From Bacteroides sp. MSB163 (lineage in GTDB: Bacteria; Bacteroidota; Bacteroidia; Bacteroidales; Bacteroidaceae), in assembly GCF_036416795.1 (NCBI RefSeq), contig NZ_CP143867.1, positions 4,642,001 to 4,706,000 of the forward strand: a DNA stretch of 64,000 bases, written 5' to 3'. Under the pieces are notes generated by a model. That model saw only the letters and a list, made by a program, of their open reading frames with translations, did not search any database and had not been told where the DNA came from. The position numbers and the translations under genes are program-made. Numbering within the stretch: position 1 is the first letter of the stretch; each line of letters begins with the position of its first letter. Positions 8,558 through 18,396 of the stretch are shown here, one piece after another.

Positions 8558-9667
8558 TTATTTTATATTGAATTGTTTTATGAATTTGTTGGGAAGTTCC
8601 GATAATAAGAGTTGTGAAGAATAGCGTGAGCAATTATCCACATAATACCTATTATTCATCACTATTTCATACATATCTTCTTCTGTCCAATTATCTTTAG
8701 CTATTCCTAACTTATTCTGTGTTATCCATTCATGGCTATACGGAACCGTATTTGTAAGTACTGGAGTTCCTGCTACTATAGCTTCTCCTATCGACAACAT
8801 ATTTAGTTCTTTTCTGGAATTGCAAAGTAAACAAACAGATTCGCTTAGATATTTACTCAATTCCCTTTGCGGGATTCTTCCCAAAAAGAGAACTTGATTA
8901 CTCAGTTGGTTACTTTGGACATAGTCTTTCAGATTCTCTGATTCCTCCCCTTCTCCGATAATGTATAATGAATACTGTCTGTCAGAATATCGTTCTATGA
9001 ATTTCTTATAGGAGATGATAATAGATATTACATCCTTATCTCTATCCAAATGGGCTATAACAATAAATGAAGCTTTCTTTTCTTTTTGGAAATGAAAAAC
9101 TTTTCCATCTACACCGTGATCTATAAAATTAGAAAAAACATTCAAACCAAACTGTTTTGTGAACTTTCCTGCTATAAGAGAACGGGGTATGACTCTTACC
9201 TTGCGCATAAATGCGCGTGCTACAAGGTGATACCATATCAAAGATGGCAATCTGAAGAATTTTCGATTATGATTGCCTGATTCTTGCCATATAAGAGTTT
9301 TATCAGGTACTAAGCATGCAGCAAATAAAGAATTAAACGAAAAAATTTCGCTGCTGATAATCATGTCAAACTGTCCTTTGTGTTTCTTGATGAAGTGAAT
9401 CAGTTGCGGATGAAAAGGCAGTACAGTCGGCAGGAACAATTTAGGCAGCATGGAACGGAAATAAACTATTTCTATGGGAAAATCCTGCTGATTAGTTGGC
9501 TTATAATCTTCCGCAGCTACTAAAGTCACCTCATGTCCCTGATTAACAAACTCTATCCCCAGTTTTATAATCATGCAATCTTCAATAGAAGTTACCTGGG
9601 GGATAAATCTCCCTTTAGCTGTGGTGCGGGGAGTATATAATATGGAATTCAGTAATAATATGCGCAT
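8558..9667 (-). CDS. Glycosyltransferase (GT4-like)
   Basis: 369 residues, GT-B fold. N-terminal MRILLLNSILYTP is the first strand of the acceptor domain; the C-terminal half has VIAHLDRDKD, YIIGEGEE, VLFLGRIPQRELSKYL and the motif LNMLSIGEAIVAGTPVLTN, the donor-site helix of GT4 enzymes. It lies one base after the LtaS-like gene and three bases before the next glycosyltransferase. It most likely adds a sugar to the repeat unit in the cytoplasm. The family signature is weaker than in its two neighbours but the overall layout is convincing. Confidence 0.85.
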   Translation of the reverse strand: MRILLLNSILYTPRTTAKGRFIPQVTSIEDCMIIKLGIEFVNQGHEVTLVAAEDYKPTNQQDFPIEIVYFRSMLPKLFLPTVLPFHPQLIHFIKKHKGQFDMIISSEIFSFNSLFAACLVPDKTLIWQESGNHNRKFFRLPSLIWYHLVARAFMRKVRVIPRSLIAGKFTKQFGLNVFSNFIDHGVDGKVFHFQKEKKASFIVIAHLDRDKDVISIIISYKKFIERYSDRQYSLYIIGEGEESENLKDYVQSNQLSNQVLFLGRIPQRELSKYLSESVCLLCNSRKELNMLSIGEAIVAGTPVLTNTVPYSHEWITQNKLGIAKDNWTEEDMYEIVMNNRYYVDNCSRYSSQLLLSELPNKFIKQFNIK

Positions 9668-9668
9668 G

Positions 9669-11405
9669 TTACTTCATTTTAAAATATCCTTTTGTTATAA
9701 TCAAATCAGAAATATAACTTCTTCTTTCTTCTAATGGGAGTAATAGTATAGAGTCCTTACGAAAAATACTATGCCCTAAACCTTTCCACGGATAGTTATT
9801 AGCCCCCATTAAATCAAGTAAAGTCGGATATATATCTATTTGTTCCATTTTAGAGGTGTAATTCAACTTTTGTGAACCATTGAGTATAATCATTGCTATT
9901 TCTTTATCTTCAGGTAGAGTCTCTTTTCTATTTTCAATTTGGTTCTTATCTATTTCGTTGTGATCCGAAATAATTGCTATAAGTGATTTCTCATAGATTC
10001 CTGTTTCTTTTAATTCTTGAATAAATTTGCCAATAGCATTATCACAAAAATGGGCTTTTTCCAGAAAGTTTCTAATATTTTTGGTATACAATTTTGATTT
10101 AGAAATATTTGTAGAAGGAATCTCTAATGTATTATAAGGATAATGCATGCTAATTGTTACCAGTTGTGCGTAAAAAGGGAAATCGGCATGTTTAATTTGA
10201 TTGGCAGCCTTTTCTAACAAGATATGATCATTTATGTTTCCTGAAGTATTCATCATTGAACGACTATCATATAATTGTGTAAATCCATAAGATTTGAAAG
10301 CTGTTTCTTGATTCCAATATTTAGCATCATCACAAACCATAGATAATGATTTATACCCTTTTAACGCTTTTGCCAAAGAAGGATATTCAGCCTCTCCAAA
10401 TCGTACAGCCACCGCACCATTATTTATTGGTAACAGTCCTGTATTGTACATGAAATGTGCATCACTTGATCTACCACTTTTGACTTGAGGTTGTATATGT
10501 AAAGCAAGAATTGAATTATTTTCCTGGCAAAGTTGATTTAAATGAGGGGTTACTTCTATACTATCCAGTTTAAAATTAATAAGCCATGAGTTAAGAGATT
10601 CAACTATTATCACAATTAAATTCTGTTTTTCTTTAACAGCGTATTGATTATCTGTATATTTAAGCATGTATTTGCTCAAAAATGATTCTATTTCTTCTTT
10701 CTCTTTAATATCCAAACTGCGTTTTTCTAATATGGTGTTTATAAATGAATGTATACAGAAGGGGACAAATCCATTAAAGTCAAAATACGATATGTAATTA
10801 ACCGTATTAACATAGCGAATTCCTAAATGACAAGTCGTCCTATTTTGCATTTTTGAATAAAACACATATGCATTCATTAAATGTATAAGAATAGCAAAAA
10901 GTAAGATACTAATCGTATATATGACTCTTTTTTTAGAATTGACAGGTGTCTTTTTTATTGTATCCACAAAAAGAAACCAATAAAGAATGAATAAAAAGAA
11001 TGGTGGCAAAATAAACAGAATATCTGTTAATTTCATGGATGCTTTTATGCTATTTAATAACAAAGGGGAAATATTATCAAATAGGAGAAAAGAGGAAAAT
11101 GGCATCAGATCATCATAAGTACGATAATACCATAATTGAGACAATCCCCAAAAAGAGAATAGGAAAACTATAATACTAACATAATATATGCGTAATTTAG
11201 CAGGAAGCAACCAATAAGGTAGTAGTAGCAAGAGTGCGTCAACCATAGAACGGGCACTGTAGCTCAACAATCCTAAATCCTTATCAAAGTGTAATAAAAG
11301 GTCATAGCGAAGATGCAATAGCTGTAAAATTAGAGTTGCCATTGCTGCTATATAAAAAAGTTCATTAGGATATTTTTTCCAGCTGCTTAATCTATAATCT
11401 TTCAT
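9669..11405 (-). CDS. LtaS-like phosphoglycerol transferase / sulfatase-fold membrane enzyme
   Basis: 578 residues. Five or so hydrophobic segments fill the first 190 residues, then comes an extracytoplasmic alkaline-phosphatase-fold domain. The motifs follow lipoteichoic acid synthase: VIIVESLNSW (metal-binding Glu), GRSSDAHF at about residue 310 where LtaS has GKTSDAEF (here Ser is in the nucleophile position), SMHYPY, and ISDHNE. Enzymes of this kind move phosphoglycerol or phosphoethanolamine onto glycans at the outer face of the inner membrane. Position between wzx and the glycosyltransferases suggests decoration of the polymer after flipping. A sulfatase is less likely because the CxPxR-type formylglycine site is absent. 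Confidence 0.85.
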   Translation of the reverse strand: MKDYRLSSWKKYPNELFYIAAMATLILQLLHLRYDLLLHFDKDLGLLSYSARSMVDALLLLLPYWLLPAKLRIYYVSIIVFLFSFWGLSQLWYYRTYDDLMPFSSFLLFDNISPLLLNSIKASMKLTDILFILPPFFLFILYWFLFVDTIKKTPVNSKKRVIYTISILLFAILIHLMNAYVFYSKMQNRTTCHLGIRYVNTVNYISYFDFNGFVPFCIHSFINTILEKRSLDIKEKEEIESFLSKYMLKYTDNQYAVKEKQNLIVIIVESLNSWLINFKLDSIEVTPHLNQLCQENNSILALHIQPQVKSGRSSDAHFMYNTGLLPINNGAVAVRFGEAEYPSLAKALKGYKSLSMVCDDAKYWNQETAFKSYGFTQLYDSRSMMNTSGNINDHILLEKAANQIKHADFPFYAQLVTISMHYPYNTLEIPSTNISKSKLYTKNIRNFLEKAHFCDNAIGKFIQELKETGIYEKSLIAIISDHNEIDKNQIENRKETLPEDKEIAMIILNGSQKLNYTSKMEQIDIYPTLLDLMGANNYPWKGLGHSIFRKDSILLLPLEERRSYISDLIITKGYFKMK

Positions 11406-11413
11406 TTTTTTCT

Positions 11414-12706
11414 TTATTTTCTGCGTTTTAAAAACGCCACAATACCTATCATAATTACAAATTCAATGAATAAGTACACAACAGCATATCCATGTTCCTT
11501 CCATGTCTCTATAGCAAAGTAGTAACATATACATGAGAATAGGTTACTCAATGACATAATAATGATATAGAGACGTATACGGCCTTCTGTAAAATATATT
11601 TTCATGCATGCCAAACTGACGGCGGTAAAAGGCATTGCAAATGTCATTATACCGATAAGGGATGATAGCTTTTCCATGGCGGCATACGGCATTTTTCCTA
11701 ATCCGAACAATTCCTCGGCAATAAAAGTACGTAACAGGAAGATAACCAAAGAAGTGCATATCGTAAACAGAAATAAACGTAAAGTTACCCGCAAAGTGAC
11801 ATGATACATTTCTTCCTTTTCACCGTGGCTGTATAGATTGTTGAGCTTTATTTGAAGAACAGAAGTTATTTGCTGTATGAGTGCTAACGGAGCTTGGATA
11901 AACTTCTGTGCATAATTGATGACAGTTATTATTCCCGGCTGATATTGGGACAATAGATACATGGGAAAAGTGGATGCAAAAATAATGATTCCCTGATTAA
12001 CAGCCAGCCCGGTTAACGCTTTGCTTTGTGAACGGACAAGAGCGAATTTTACTAACGAGAATTGCCATCTCAGCTTTTTCTTCATAAACCAAAGCAACAA
12101 GATAATATTCAGTAAGCATGCACAACAGCTACTATACATCACGATTGAAACATCTGCTTTTTGACCTAATAAGATAAGTGCGACAATGCCACTAAAGTTT
12201 ATCATGAAATTACACGAAAGTCCCAATGTAAAATACTTGAATGAAACCAATATTTCACTTACATAGAGATTTACTATGATAAGGAGAGTCAGTGGGAAAA
12301 ACAAGTAATATACTGAGATGTGACTGCGTATATCTTGGGTGGGGAAATTCATAATCCATTCTGGTGCTTGTTTGCCTCCAATTATGCAGAATAGAAGTAA
12401 TGCACCTGCTGCCAGTAATAAGAATGTGTAAAGAAATGAATTGTGAAATTGCATTTCAGCTCTTGATGATTCATTATAGCGCAGGAACATAGCTTTAGGA
12501 ATTAAAATAGATGTATTAAGTGTTTGCACTAGCCCACCTACTAAAATAGCTATATTAAATAAATAAAAATAAATATCCGTTCCTGTATTTGCCCCCAGAT
12601 AGTAAGCAATTAGAAGCTGCATGACAAAAGCTGTCAGTTTACTTCCGATGCTGAAAGCGGAAGAATATACGGCTCCTTTTTTATATGTTCCAATTTTCAG
12701 CTTCAT
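11414..12706 (-). CDS. wzx: Polysaccharide flippase (Wzx, MOP superfamily)
   Basis: 430 residues with about 12 hydrophobic segments and no large soluble domain. The start MKLKIGTYKKGAVYSSAFSIGSKLTAF and the repeated long hydrophobic helices resemble MurJ/Wzx-type lipid-linked oligosaccharide flippases. It moves the undecaprenyl-linked repeat unit across the inner membrane. Its start overlaps the end of the polymerase by four bases. The assignment to the MOP superfamily is solid, with Wzx chosen over MurJ because of its place beside a polymerase and chain-length protein. Confidence 0.85.
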   Translation of the reverse strand: MKLKIGTYKKGAVYSSAFSIGSKLTAFVMQLLIAYYLGANTGTDIYFYLFNIAILVGGLVQTLNTSILIPKAMFLRYNESSRAEMQFHNSFLYTFLLLAAGALLLFCIIGGKQAPEWIMNFPTQDIRSHISVYYLFFPLTLLIIVNLYVSEILVSFKYFTLGLSCNFMINFSGIVALILLGQKADVSIVMYSSCCACLLNIILLLWFMKKKLRWQFSLVKFALVRSQSKALTGLAVNQGIIIFASTFPMYLLSQYQPGIITVINYAQKFIQAPLALIQQITSVLQIKLNNLYSHGEKEEMYHVTLRVTLRLFLFTICTSLVIFLLRTFIAEELFGLGKMPYAAMEKLSSLIGIMTFAMPFTAVSLACMKIYFTEGRIRLYIIIMSLSNLFSCICYYFAIETWKEHGYAVVYLFIEFVIMIGIVAFLKRRK

Positions 12707-13869
12707 TTATTCGAAGATAATATAAGACCTAATAATATCAATATAAACAATCCCCGGTTTTGCGTAAAAGTGGCATCGGCAATTCCTTCTATCAGAAAAA
12801 ATATAAATATTAGCAAAACAAACAATTGCCTAGTGGGCAATTGTTCTTTCGTTGATTTCCTGAGGATTGAGAACCAAAAAGCAAAATAGAGTATGACGCC
12901 TGCGACTCCAAATTGGGCTAATTCGGGATAGAATGCATCACATATAAATGCAGGCATATCTTTTGATAATCCCCACAAGTGATCAATTCCGTAAGCGGAG
13001 TAGACAGGAGAATAATATTCTGCAGAAGCGAATGTTCCAAAACTTCCTAATCCGCTTCCAAAAGGAAAATAGTCATATAAGATTTGCATGGAAGTAAGCA
13101 TCATGGCAGGACGGCTCCACATTTCTTGGGAGTTCATCATTCCATCCACATAATAGAGTATAATCTTGTCTTTTGCCAACCAAATAGTTATTAAAGCAAG
13201 ACACCCGAACAGGACTGTTGTTGTTATGTTAAAACGTATTTTTCCGCCCAATTTCATATAGACCATCAGAAAAATGGCGATTGCCCAGAAACCATAAAAT
13301 TTAGAACGGGTGGAAATCAGTCCGATGGTTAATATTAACAATAAAACGGCAATGTCGCTCCATGAATTGGTAGAGCAATAGCTAAGTAGAAAAAAAGTAG
13401 CGACAACGGCTGTCGCATAACGAGATTGATGACCGAAGAACAAAAAATTAACATCGATGATTCCTAAAATGAAAAGTCCTCCCGCTATTGCTATGCACAG
13501 AATGGACAAGAAGCGTTTCTGAGATACAGTTAGTGCCGGAGCTATCAGGAAGGTACAATAAAATCCCAGGAAAGGCTTTAACTGCGTCAAGAAATCCATG
13601 CAAATCGCAATGGGAGTATTGGATTTGATAAGAAATGAATATATCAAGTAGAATATAAAAATTCCGGTAACTATTCCTATGGGTATCAACTCTTTCCAAT
13701 TTCTGCGTTCCATTACCACCATCCCGGTAAAGACGACAAGGAAGAGAGCCATTAACTCATCTACATAGTCGAATCCGATAAAGTCATAGAAGATAACCCC
13801 GAATAAATAGCCAAATATGAGAAAGGCGAAAAATAAGTTGTTTTTAGAGAACACTAACCGGGACAGCAT
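12703..13869 (-). CDS. wzy: O-antigen/capsule polymerase (Wzy-like)
   Basis: 388 residues, about ten hydrophobic segments, with one larger periplasmic loop at roughly residues 235-310 (including MWSRPAMMLTSMQILYD, then GSGLGSFGTF). That loop pattern, with a Gly-rich GSGLGSFG stretch, is typical of the O-antigen ligase/polymerase superfamily. It joins flipped repeat units in the periplasm. It follows the co-polymerase after three bases and overlaps wzx by four. Wzy proteins diverge strongly in sequence, so the call depends on topology and context. Confidence 0.82.
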   Translation of the reverse strand: MLSRLVFSKNNLFFAFLIFGYLFGVIFYDFIGFDYVDELMALFLVVFTGMVVMERRNWKELIPIGIVTGIFIFYLIYSFLIKSNTPIAICMDFLTQLKPFLGFYCTFLIAPALTVSQKRFLSILCIAIAGGLFILGIIDVNFLFFGHQSRYATAVVATFFLLSYCSTNSWSDIAVLLLILTIGLISTRSKFYGFWAIAIFLMVYMKLGGKIRFNITTTVLFGCLALITIWLAKDKIILYYVDGMMNSQEMWSRPAMMLTSMQILYDYFPFGSGLGSFGTFASAEYYSPVYSAYGIDHLWGLSKDMPAFICDAFYPELAQFGVAGVILYFAFWFSILRKSTKEQLPTRQLFVLLIFIFFLIEGIADATFTQNRGLFILILLGLILSSNK

Positions 13870-13872
13870 GGC

Positions 13873-15432
13873 TTATTTTGTTTTAGTGAAAACAAACACC
13901 CGAAAACTAATAGTGATCAGTGAGAGAATGAAAGTTGTAGCAAGTGCTATTGCCAGTACAAACACTTTGCGTGGATATACGGGCTTTGCCGAACTATATG
14001 CTGCGTCTACCACCCTACCCGCCTGCTCGTCCGGAGAATTTGCCAACTCTTTCTCCTGCAATTTTTGCATAAGGAACAAATAGACAGTCTCTTTTATTTT
14101 TTGTTGACGCTTCATTTCAACATATTCCCTTTCTTGGGTGGGCAGAGCACTTAGCTGGCTGTTGAATGCCCGATTTTTCTTATTTATTTCCTCTAGGCTT
14201 GCACGTATGCTTTGCCGAGCTGCATCTATAGCTTCCAGCAGCATTTTGCGCTGTTCGGTCAATTGTTTGTCGGCAAGTATCAAAGCCGGATTTCCTTTCT
14301 CGGAAGAAAGAAGCAGGCGCTGTCGGTCAAGTACCAATTGATTATAAAGGGCAATAGATTTTTCACCGATTCCTTCTATAGCAGGCACTGAAGCATACTC
14401 ATTCAGGGGATTTTTCATATAATCCACTACATAATCCAGCATTTTTAGGCGAGCTTCCGTTTCTAAAATAATACTTTCCAATTCTTGATATCCTGTAACG
14501 GTCGCTTTAGCATATAAAGCAGGCTCCGGTATGTTATTCTGCTTCTTATAAGTTTCGATCTGATGTTCCAGATATGCAAGTTCCGTAGTAATGGTATCCA
14601 AACGTTCTTTCACAAACTTTGCATTAATAGTGGCTTCCTTTACTTTTACATTTCGGCTATATCGGTTGTAAGTGGACATGATAGTATTTAAGAAGTCATA
14701 TCCCCGCTGTTTATTCTCGTTCTCAAACAGGAGTATTATTATGTCTGAAATTGTTTCTTGTGCACCTGCATATAAATCATCATACAAATCTTCATAGGTT
14801 TGCTGCAATGGAGTAATCCGAATAGTCAGTGTTTTTTCTCCGGGAACGGAAACGTCTGCATTCGGGGTAATCATAATGGTGCCAATAGGTAATTGCAATC
14901 GACAAGGCAGCGACTGTTCTTTTACTTTCACCGTCTTAAATAGAGTTGATTTTATTTGGGCTGATTGTATGATTCCATTCGATAGTGTTAGTTTTATTTT
15001 TACTGGTTTACTTAAGGTATCTAAAAACTGTTCGGGAAAGAGAAATGTTACCGGATTGTCTTTTCCATAAAGCAGTACATTTTTTAGGCCTCGCCGTTCA
15101 CGCGTTTCCACTTGGTATCCGGTTTCACGGATCGCTTCAGTCATATTGGTACGCGACATCAGTACTATTACTTCATCTTCCACACTGCTTCCTGAACTAC
15201 TTCCGCCCAACATTGCGCCTATACCTGTGCTTTTCAACATTTTCAGTTCAGACATCATCCCTTGATTATCTCTGATTAGTTGTATACGTGCTGTAAACTG
15301 ATATTCTTGAGGTGTGGCTATTAAGAAACAGACGGCGACAATCAGGCAGATAATGCCAATAGGTGTATATATTTTCCAGTAGGCTAGGAATTGCTTTAAA
15401 AGCGCTCCTATATGTATGTTTTCGTCATTCAT
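13873..15432 (-). CDS. wzz: Wzz/GumC-type polysaccharide co-polymerase without kinase
   Basis: 519 residues. Two membrane segments (about residues 19-37 and 490-510) flank a long periplasmic domain with a helical coiled-coil region at roughly 260-420, ending with the MKRQQKIKETVYLFLMQKLQEKEL segment typical of the family just before the second membrane helix. It sets chain length and links polymerase to the Wza exporter. There is no Walker A or tyrosine-rich tail, unlike the Wzc at 41678-44008, so any phosphorylation control must come from another protein. It lies 11 bases after wza in the same operon. Confidence 0.9.
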   Translation of the reverse strand: MNDENIHIGALLKQFLAYWKIYTPIGIICLIVAVCFLIATPQEYQFTARIQLIRDNQGMMSELKMLKSTGIGAMLGGSSSGSSVEDEVIVLMSRTNMTEAIRETGYQVETRERRGLKNVLLYGKDNPVTFLFPEQFLDTLSKPVKIKLTLSNGIIQSAQIKSTLFKTVKVKEQSLPCRLQLPIGTIMITPNADVSVPGEKTLTIRITPLQQTYEDLYDDLYAGAQETISDIIILLFENENKQRGYDFLNTIMSTYNRYSRNVKVKEATINAKFVKERLDTITTELAYLEHQIETYKKQNNIPEPALYAKATVTGYQELESIILETEARLKMLDYVVDYMKNPLNEYASVPAIEGIGEKSIALYNQLVLDRQRLLLSSEKGNPALILADKQLTEQRKMLLEAIDAARQSIRASLEEINKKNRAFNSQLSALPTQEREYVEMKRQQKIKETVYLFLMQKLQEKELANSPDEQAGRVVDAAYSSAKPVYPRKVFVLAIALATTFILSLITISFRVFVFTKTK

Positions 15433-15443
15433 AACTAAGTGAT

Positions 15444-16247
15444 TTATTTAACCAATAATGCGATCCCTAACGATGCCAACACCGATAAAGCGCTGATTAT
15501 AGTTGATGCCAAAGATACGTTAAATTGTCCGTTCTGGCTATATTTGGCATTTCCTTTCCTAGCTTTATTAGGCTCCACATAGAGAACGTCATTCTGCCGT
15601 AGATAATAGAAGGGTGAAGTCAGAGTTTCTGCGGATGTCAGATCAAAACGGTGATATTCTTTTTTTCCGTTGTTATCACGGATTAGGAGCACATTAGTAC
15701 GGTTGCCATATATTGTTAAATCTCCTGCCATACCAAGGGCATCAAGTACGGACAGGCGTTCATTAGGTACATTTACCGTTCCGGGTTTATTAACTTCACC
15801 CAGTACTGAAACTTTGAAATTCCTTATCTGTATCGTAACAATTGGAGACTTGACGTAAGCGGAAATCTTTTCACTCATCATGTCTGTCAATTCGCTACGT
15901 GTCATATTAGCAACTTGTACTTTACCAAGTACTGGGAAATCAATCTCTCCGCGTGAATTTACTAAATAAGTATGAAGTACAGGTGTAGAGGTAACATTTG
16001 TTTCCCCTGGGGCCAAATAGCTGGCAAGTGGCATATTGAATGCTGCTACAGCATTCGGATCTGTCCCAGATACAGTTATTGATAATTGATCATCAGGAGC
16101 AATCCGAGGGGTATAATTAACAGATTGCTCGGTAACAGCTGGCATCTGGTTGTCTAAATCCTGAAAATAGGTAATAGTATTAGTCGTTGTTTTGCACGAC
16201 ATTAATAATAGTAACGAAAAAGCAGGAATCAGCGTTTTTATTTTCAT
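15444..16247 (-). CDS. wza: Polysaccharide export lipoprotein (Wza-like)
   Basis: 267 residues. Signal peptide with lipobox LMSC (Cys18), then the poly_export domain beginning YTPRIAPDDQLSITVSG, a SLBB domain (VSVLGEVNKPGTVNVPNERLS and the following YGNRTNVLLIRD), and a C-terminal hydrophobic segment (about residues 245-265). It forms the periplasm-to-outer-membrane channel for the capsule. It is the first gene of the operon, about 27 bases after the predicted start of transcription; no UpxY-type antiterminator gene precedes it, unlike the phase-variable capsule loci of many Bacteroides. Confidence 0.92.
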   Translation of the reverse strand: MKIKTLIPAFSLLLLMSCKTTTNTITYFQDLDNQMPAVTEQSVNYTPRIAPDDQLSITVSGTDPNAVAAFNMPLASYLAPGETNVTSTPVLHTYLVNSRGEIDFPVLGKVQVANMTRSELTDMMSEKISAYVKSPIVTIQIRNFKVSVLGEVNKPGTVNVPNERLSVLDALGMAGDLTIYGNRTNVLLIRDNNGKKEYHRFDLTSAETLTSPFYYLRQNDVLYVEPNKARKGNAKYSQNGQFNVSLASTIISALSVLASLGIALLVK

Positions 16248-16800
16248 CGTATATCTTATCTTTTATTAATTTGACTATCGCAAAAGTAATAGTTCTATAG
16301 TCAATAAACGTTGGTTAGGCGGGTTTATTGTTAGGTTGTCTATAATTTGTTCATTGTTTCTTGAGCGTTTTATCAAATAAAGCACTAATAATAATACTTC
16401 GCTGTTCGACGCGGTATTTTTTGTTGCGGTTTATAATTTGTTTGGCGATATGAATTAATAGTTGAATTTGCCATTTTGTCTTTGAATATATTATTATCAT
16501 TTACAATCTTATTAGGTTATGACTATTCATTTTCGCTTCAAAATCTTTCTATAAATATTGTATTTACTCAAAAAATAGAGGTGTTGATTTTGTGTGTAAT
16601 TCAACAAATGAATACGAATAGAGAAATTAAAAGTAAAATATTCCATGAATAAGGATTAATATGTTGTATATAAATGAATAATTTAATGGTTTAGTTGCAT
16701 TATATCACATTTATGTTTCTTAACATATTAATATTTTTATGTTTTGAAATTTAATTGGCTAATTTTCATACATAATTATTAACCTCTAAAAAATATTATT
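16248..16800. other. Divergent intergenic region, AT-rich
   Basis: 553 bases between the capsule operon and the fibre-like genes. It is strongly AT-rich. It contains the capsule -7 box, an inverted repeat CAATAAAC (16302-16309) / GTTTATTG (16323-16330) just upstream of that promoter, and a weak hairpin with a T-run near 16393-16425 (AATAC...GTATTTTTT). The last 20 bases carry ATTAACCTCTAAAAAA before the ATG at 16801, a leader word repeated before the paralogue at 17606. No convincing gene or consensus promoter for the plus-strand operon was found. Confidence 0.6.
16281..16288 (-). promoter_or_regulatory. Capsule operon promoter, -7 box
   Basis: On the minus strand TACTTTTG fits the Bacteroides -7 consensus TAnnTTTG and lies 34 bases before the wza start. 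I see no good TTG at the proper -33 spacing, so it may need an activator or be weak. Confidence 0.6.
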
Positions 16801-17532
16801 ATGAAAAAGATTTATGCATTATGTTCACTCCTATTGATTTGCATGGGAGCTTTTTCTCAAACTGAGATTATTGATAAGGATTTGCAATTGGGAGCTTCTG
16901 ACGTAGAATATTTAGGATATGGGAAAAAGTTGTTCTTTGGAGATTTTTCTGATAACCTTGATGATATATTTTTCGTTAGAAATAATATTAGATTTGATCA
17001 AACAGATTTTATTCTAAATGTTGGTGATGACTATAGCGATAGATTCATGATTGGAAGACAGCATTGGAGCGAAGACTTTTTTACCCCTCAATTTATATTC
17101 AAAACAAATGGAAAAATGGGAATTGGAATTCCTGATCCAACGGTTTCATTGGATGTAAATGGTACTATAAGAGCTGACAGTTTATTAATAACAAATGGCA
17201 ATGTAGGTATCGGTACCGATAATCCTCAAAACAAACTTGATGTAAATGGAACTATCAGGGCTAAAGAAATCTTAGTAGAATCAAATTGGGCTGATTTTGT
17301 CTTTAAGCCAAATTATAAATTACCCACATTAAGAGAAGTTGAAGAACATATAAAAGAAAAAGGTACATTGCCTAATGTTCCTTCTGAAGAAGAAGTTAAG
17401 GCTAACGGCATTAGCGTGGGAAAAACCAATGCACTTCTACTTCAGAAAATAGAAGAATTGACTTTGTATGTGATTCAGCAACAAAAAGAAATAGAAGAAT
17501 TGAAATTAAAAAAACTCAATAAAAATAGGTAA
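16801..17532 (+). CDS. Secreted fibre-like protein, paralogue 1
   Basis: 243 residues with a type I signal peptide (cleavage near AFSQ, residue 20). From about residue 105 there are two copies of the trimeric-fibre type repeat (MGIGIPDPTVSLDVNGTIRA, then GNVGIGTDNPQNKLDVNGTI), followed by a helical C-terminus (LPTLREVEEHIKEKG...LLLQKIEELTLYVIQQQ) that resembles the stem preceding chaperone domains in phage tail fibres and Bacteroidetes surface adhesins. No S74 peptidase domain follows. It probably trimerises at the cell surface. It is closely similar to the next gene and shares its leader, so the two arose by tandem duplication. Composition is much lower in GC than the envelope genes at 48-57 kb. 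Confidence 0.75.
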   Translation: MKKIYALCSLLLICMGAFSQTEIIDKDLQLGASDVEYLGYGKKLFFGDFSDNLDDIFFVRNNIRFDQTDFILNVGDDYSDRFMIGRQHWSEDFFTPQFIFKTNGKMGIGIPDPTVSLDVNGTIRADSLLITNGNVGIGTDNPQNKLDVNGTIRAKEILVESNWADFVFKPNYKLPTLREVEEHIKEKGTLPNVPSEEEVKANGISVGKTNALLLQKIEELTLYVIQQQKEIEELKLKKLNKNR

Positions 17533-17605
17533 TATGCTTTTATCTATGGATGTTTTATTTGAGTGATTAATTCTCATATATATTAACCTCTAAAAAAATA
17601 CTATT

Positions 17606-18385
17606 ATGAAAAAAAATTATGTGTTATGCTTGCTTCTTCTAATTTGTATGGCAGCTTTCTCTCAAACGAAGAGTAATAATGATGGTTATGTTTCCCCATT
17701 TGAAATTATCGAAAAAGATCTGCAGTTAGGTGCTACCGAATCTGAATTTTACGTTGGATATGGAAAGAAACTTAATTTTGGCCATAATGGAGATAATATG
17801 GATGATATACACTTTGTACGGTATAATATTACGTTAGATCAGACAGATTTTCTACTAAATGTTGGTGATGATAACAATGATAGATTCATGATTGGAAGAC
17901 AACATTGGAGCGAAGATTTTTTTACCCCTCAATTTATATTCAAAACAAATGGAAAGATGGGAATTGGAATTTCAGATCCAACTACTTCATTGGACGTGAA
18001 TGGTACAATAAGGGCTGATAGCCTATTAATTACAAGCGGAAACGTAGGCATTGGCACTGAGAATCCTCAAAACAAACTTGATGTTAATGGTACCATCAGA
18101 GCTAAAGAAATCTTGGTAGAATCAAATTGGGCTGATTTTGTCTTTAAGCAAAATTATAAATTACCTACATTGAGAGAGGTCGAAGAACATATAAAAGAGA
18201 AAGGTAGATTGCCGAATGTGCCTTCTGAGCAAGAGGTTAAGGCCAATGGCATCAATGTAGGAGAAACTAATGCGCTTCTACTCCAGAAAATAGAGGAACT
18301 GACTTTGTATGTGATTCAGCAACAAAAAGTGATGGAGCAACAACAAAAAGAAATAGAAGAGTTGAAATTAAAAATTACCCAATAA
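17606..18385 (+). CDS. Secreted fibre-like protein, paralogue 2
   Basis: 259 residues, near-duplicate of the upstream protein. The signal peptide ends near AFSQ; a short insert (SNNDGYVSPF) follows. The central stretch around GRQHWSEDFFTPQF, the two VGIGT...LDVNGTI fibre repeats, and the EVEEHIKEKG...KIEELTLYVIQQQK coiled-coil tail are almost identical, and the coiled coil is a heptad longer. The 16-base leader ATTAACCTCTAAAAAA is also conserved. It is followed after 11 bases by a protein with a sorting domain, suggesting a three-gene surface operon. Function unknown; a surface fibre or adhesin is the best inference. Confidence 0.75.
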   Translation: MKKNYVLCLLLLICMAAFSQTKSNNDGYVSPFEIIEKDLQLGATESEFYVGYGKKLNFGHNGDNMDDIHFVRYNITLDQTDFLLNVGDDNNDRFMIGRQHWSEDFFTPQFIFKTNGKMGIGISDPTTSLDVNGTIRADSLLITSGNVGIGTENPQNKLDVNGTIRAKEILVESNWADFVFKQNYKLPTLREVEEHIKEKGRLPNVPSEQEVKANGINVGETNALLLQKIEELTLYVIQQQKVMEQQQKEIEELKLKITQ

Positions 18386-18396
18386 AAATAAATACT

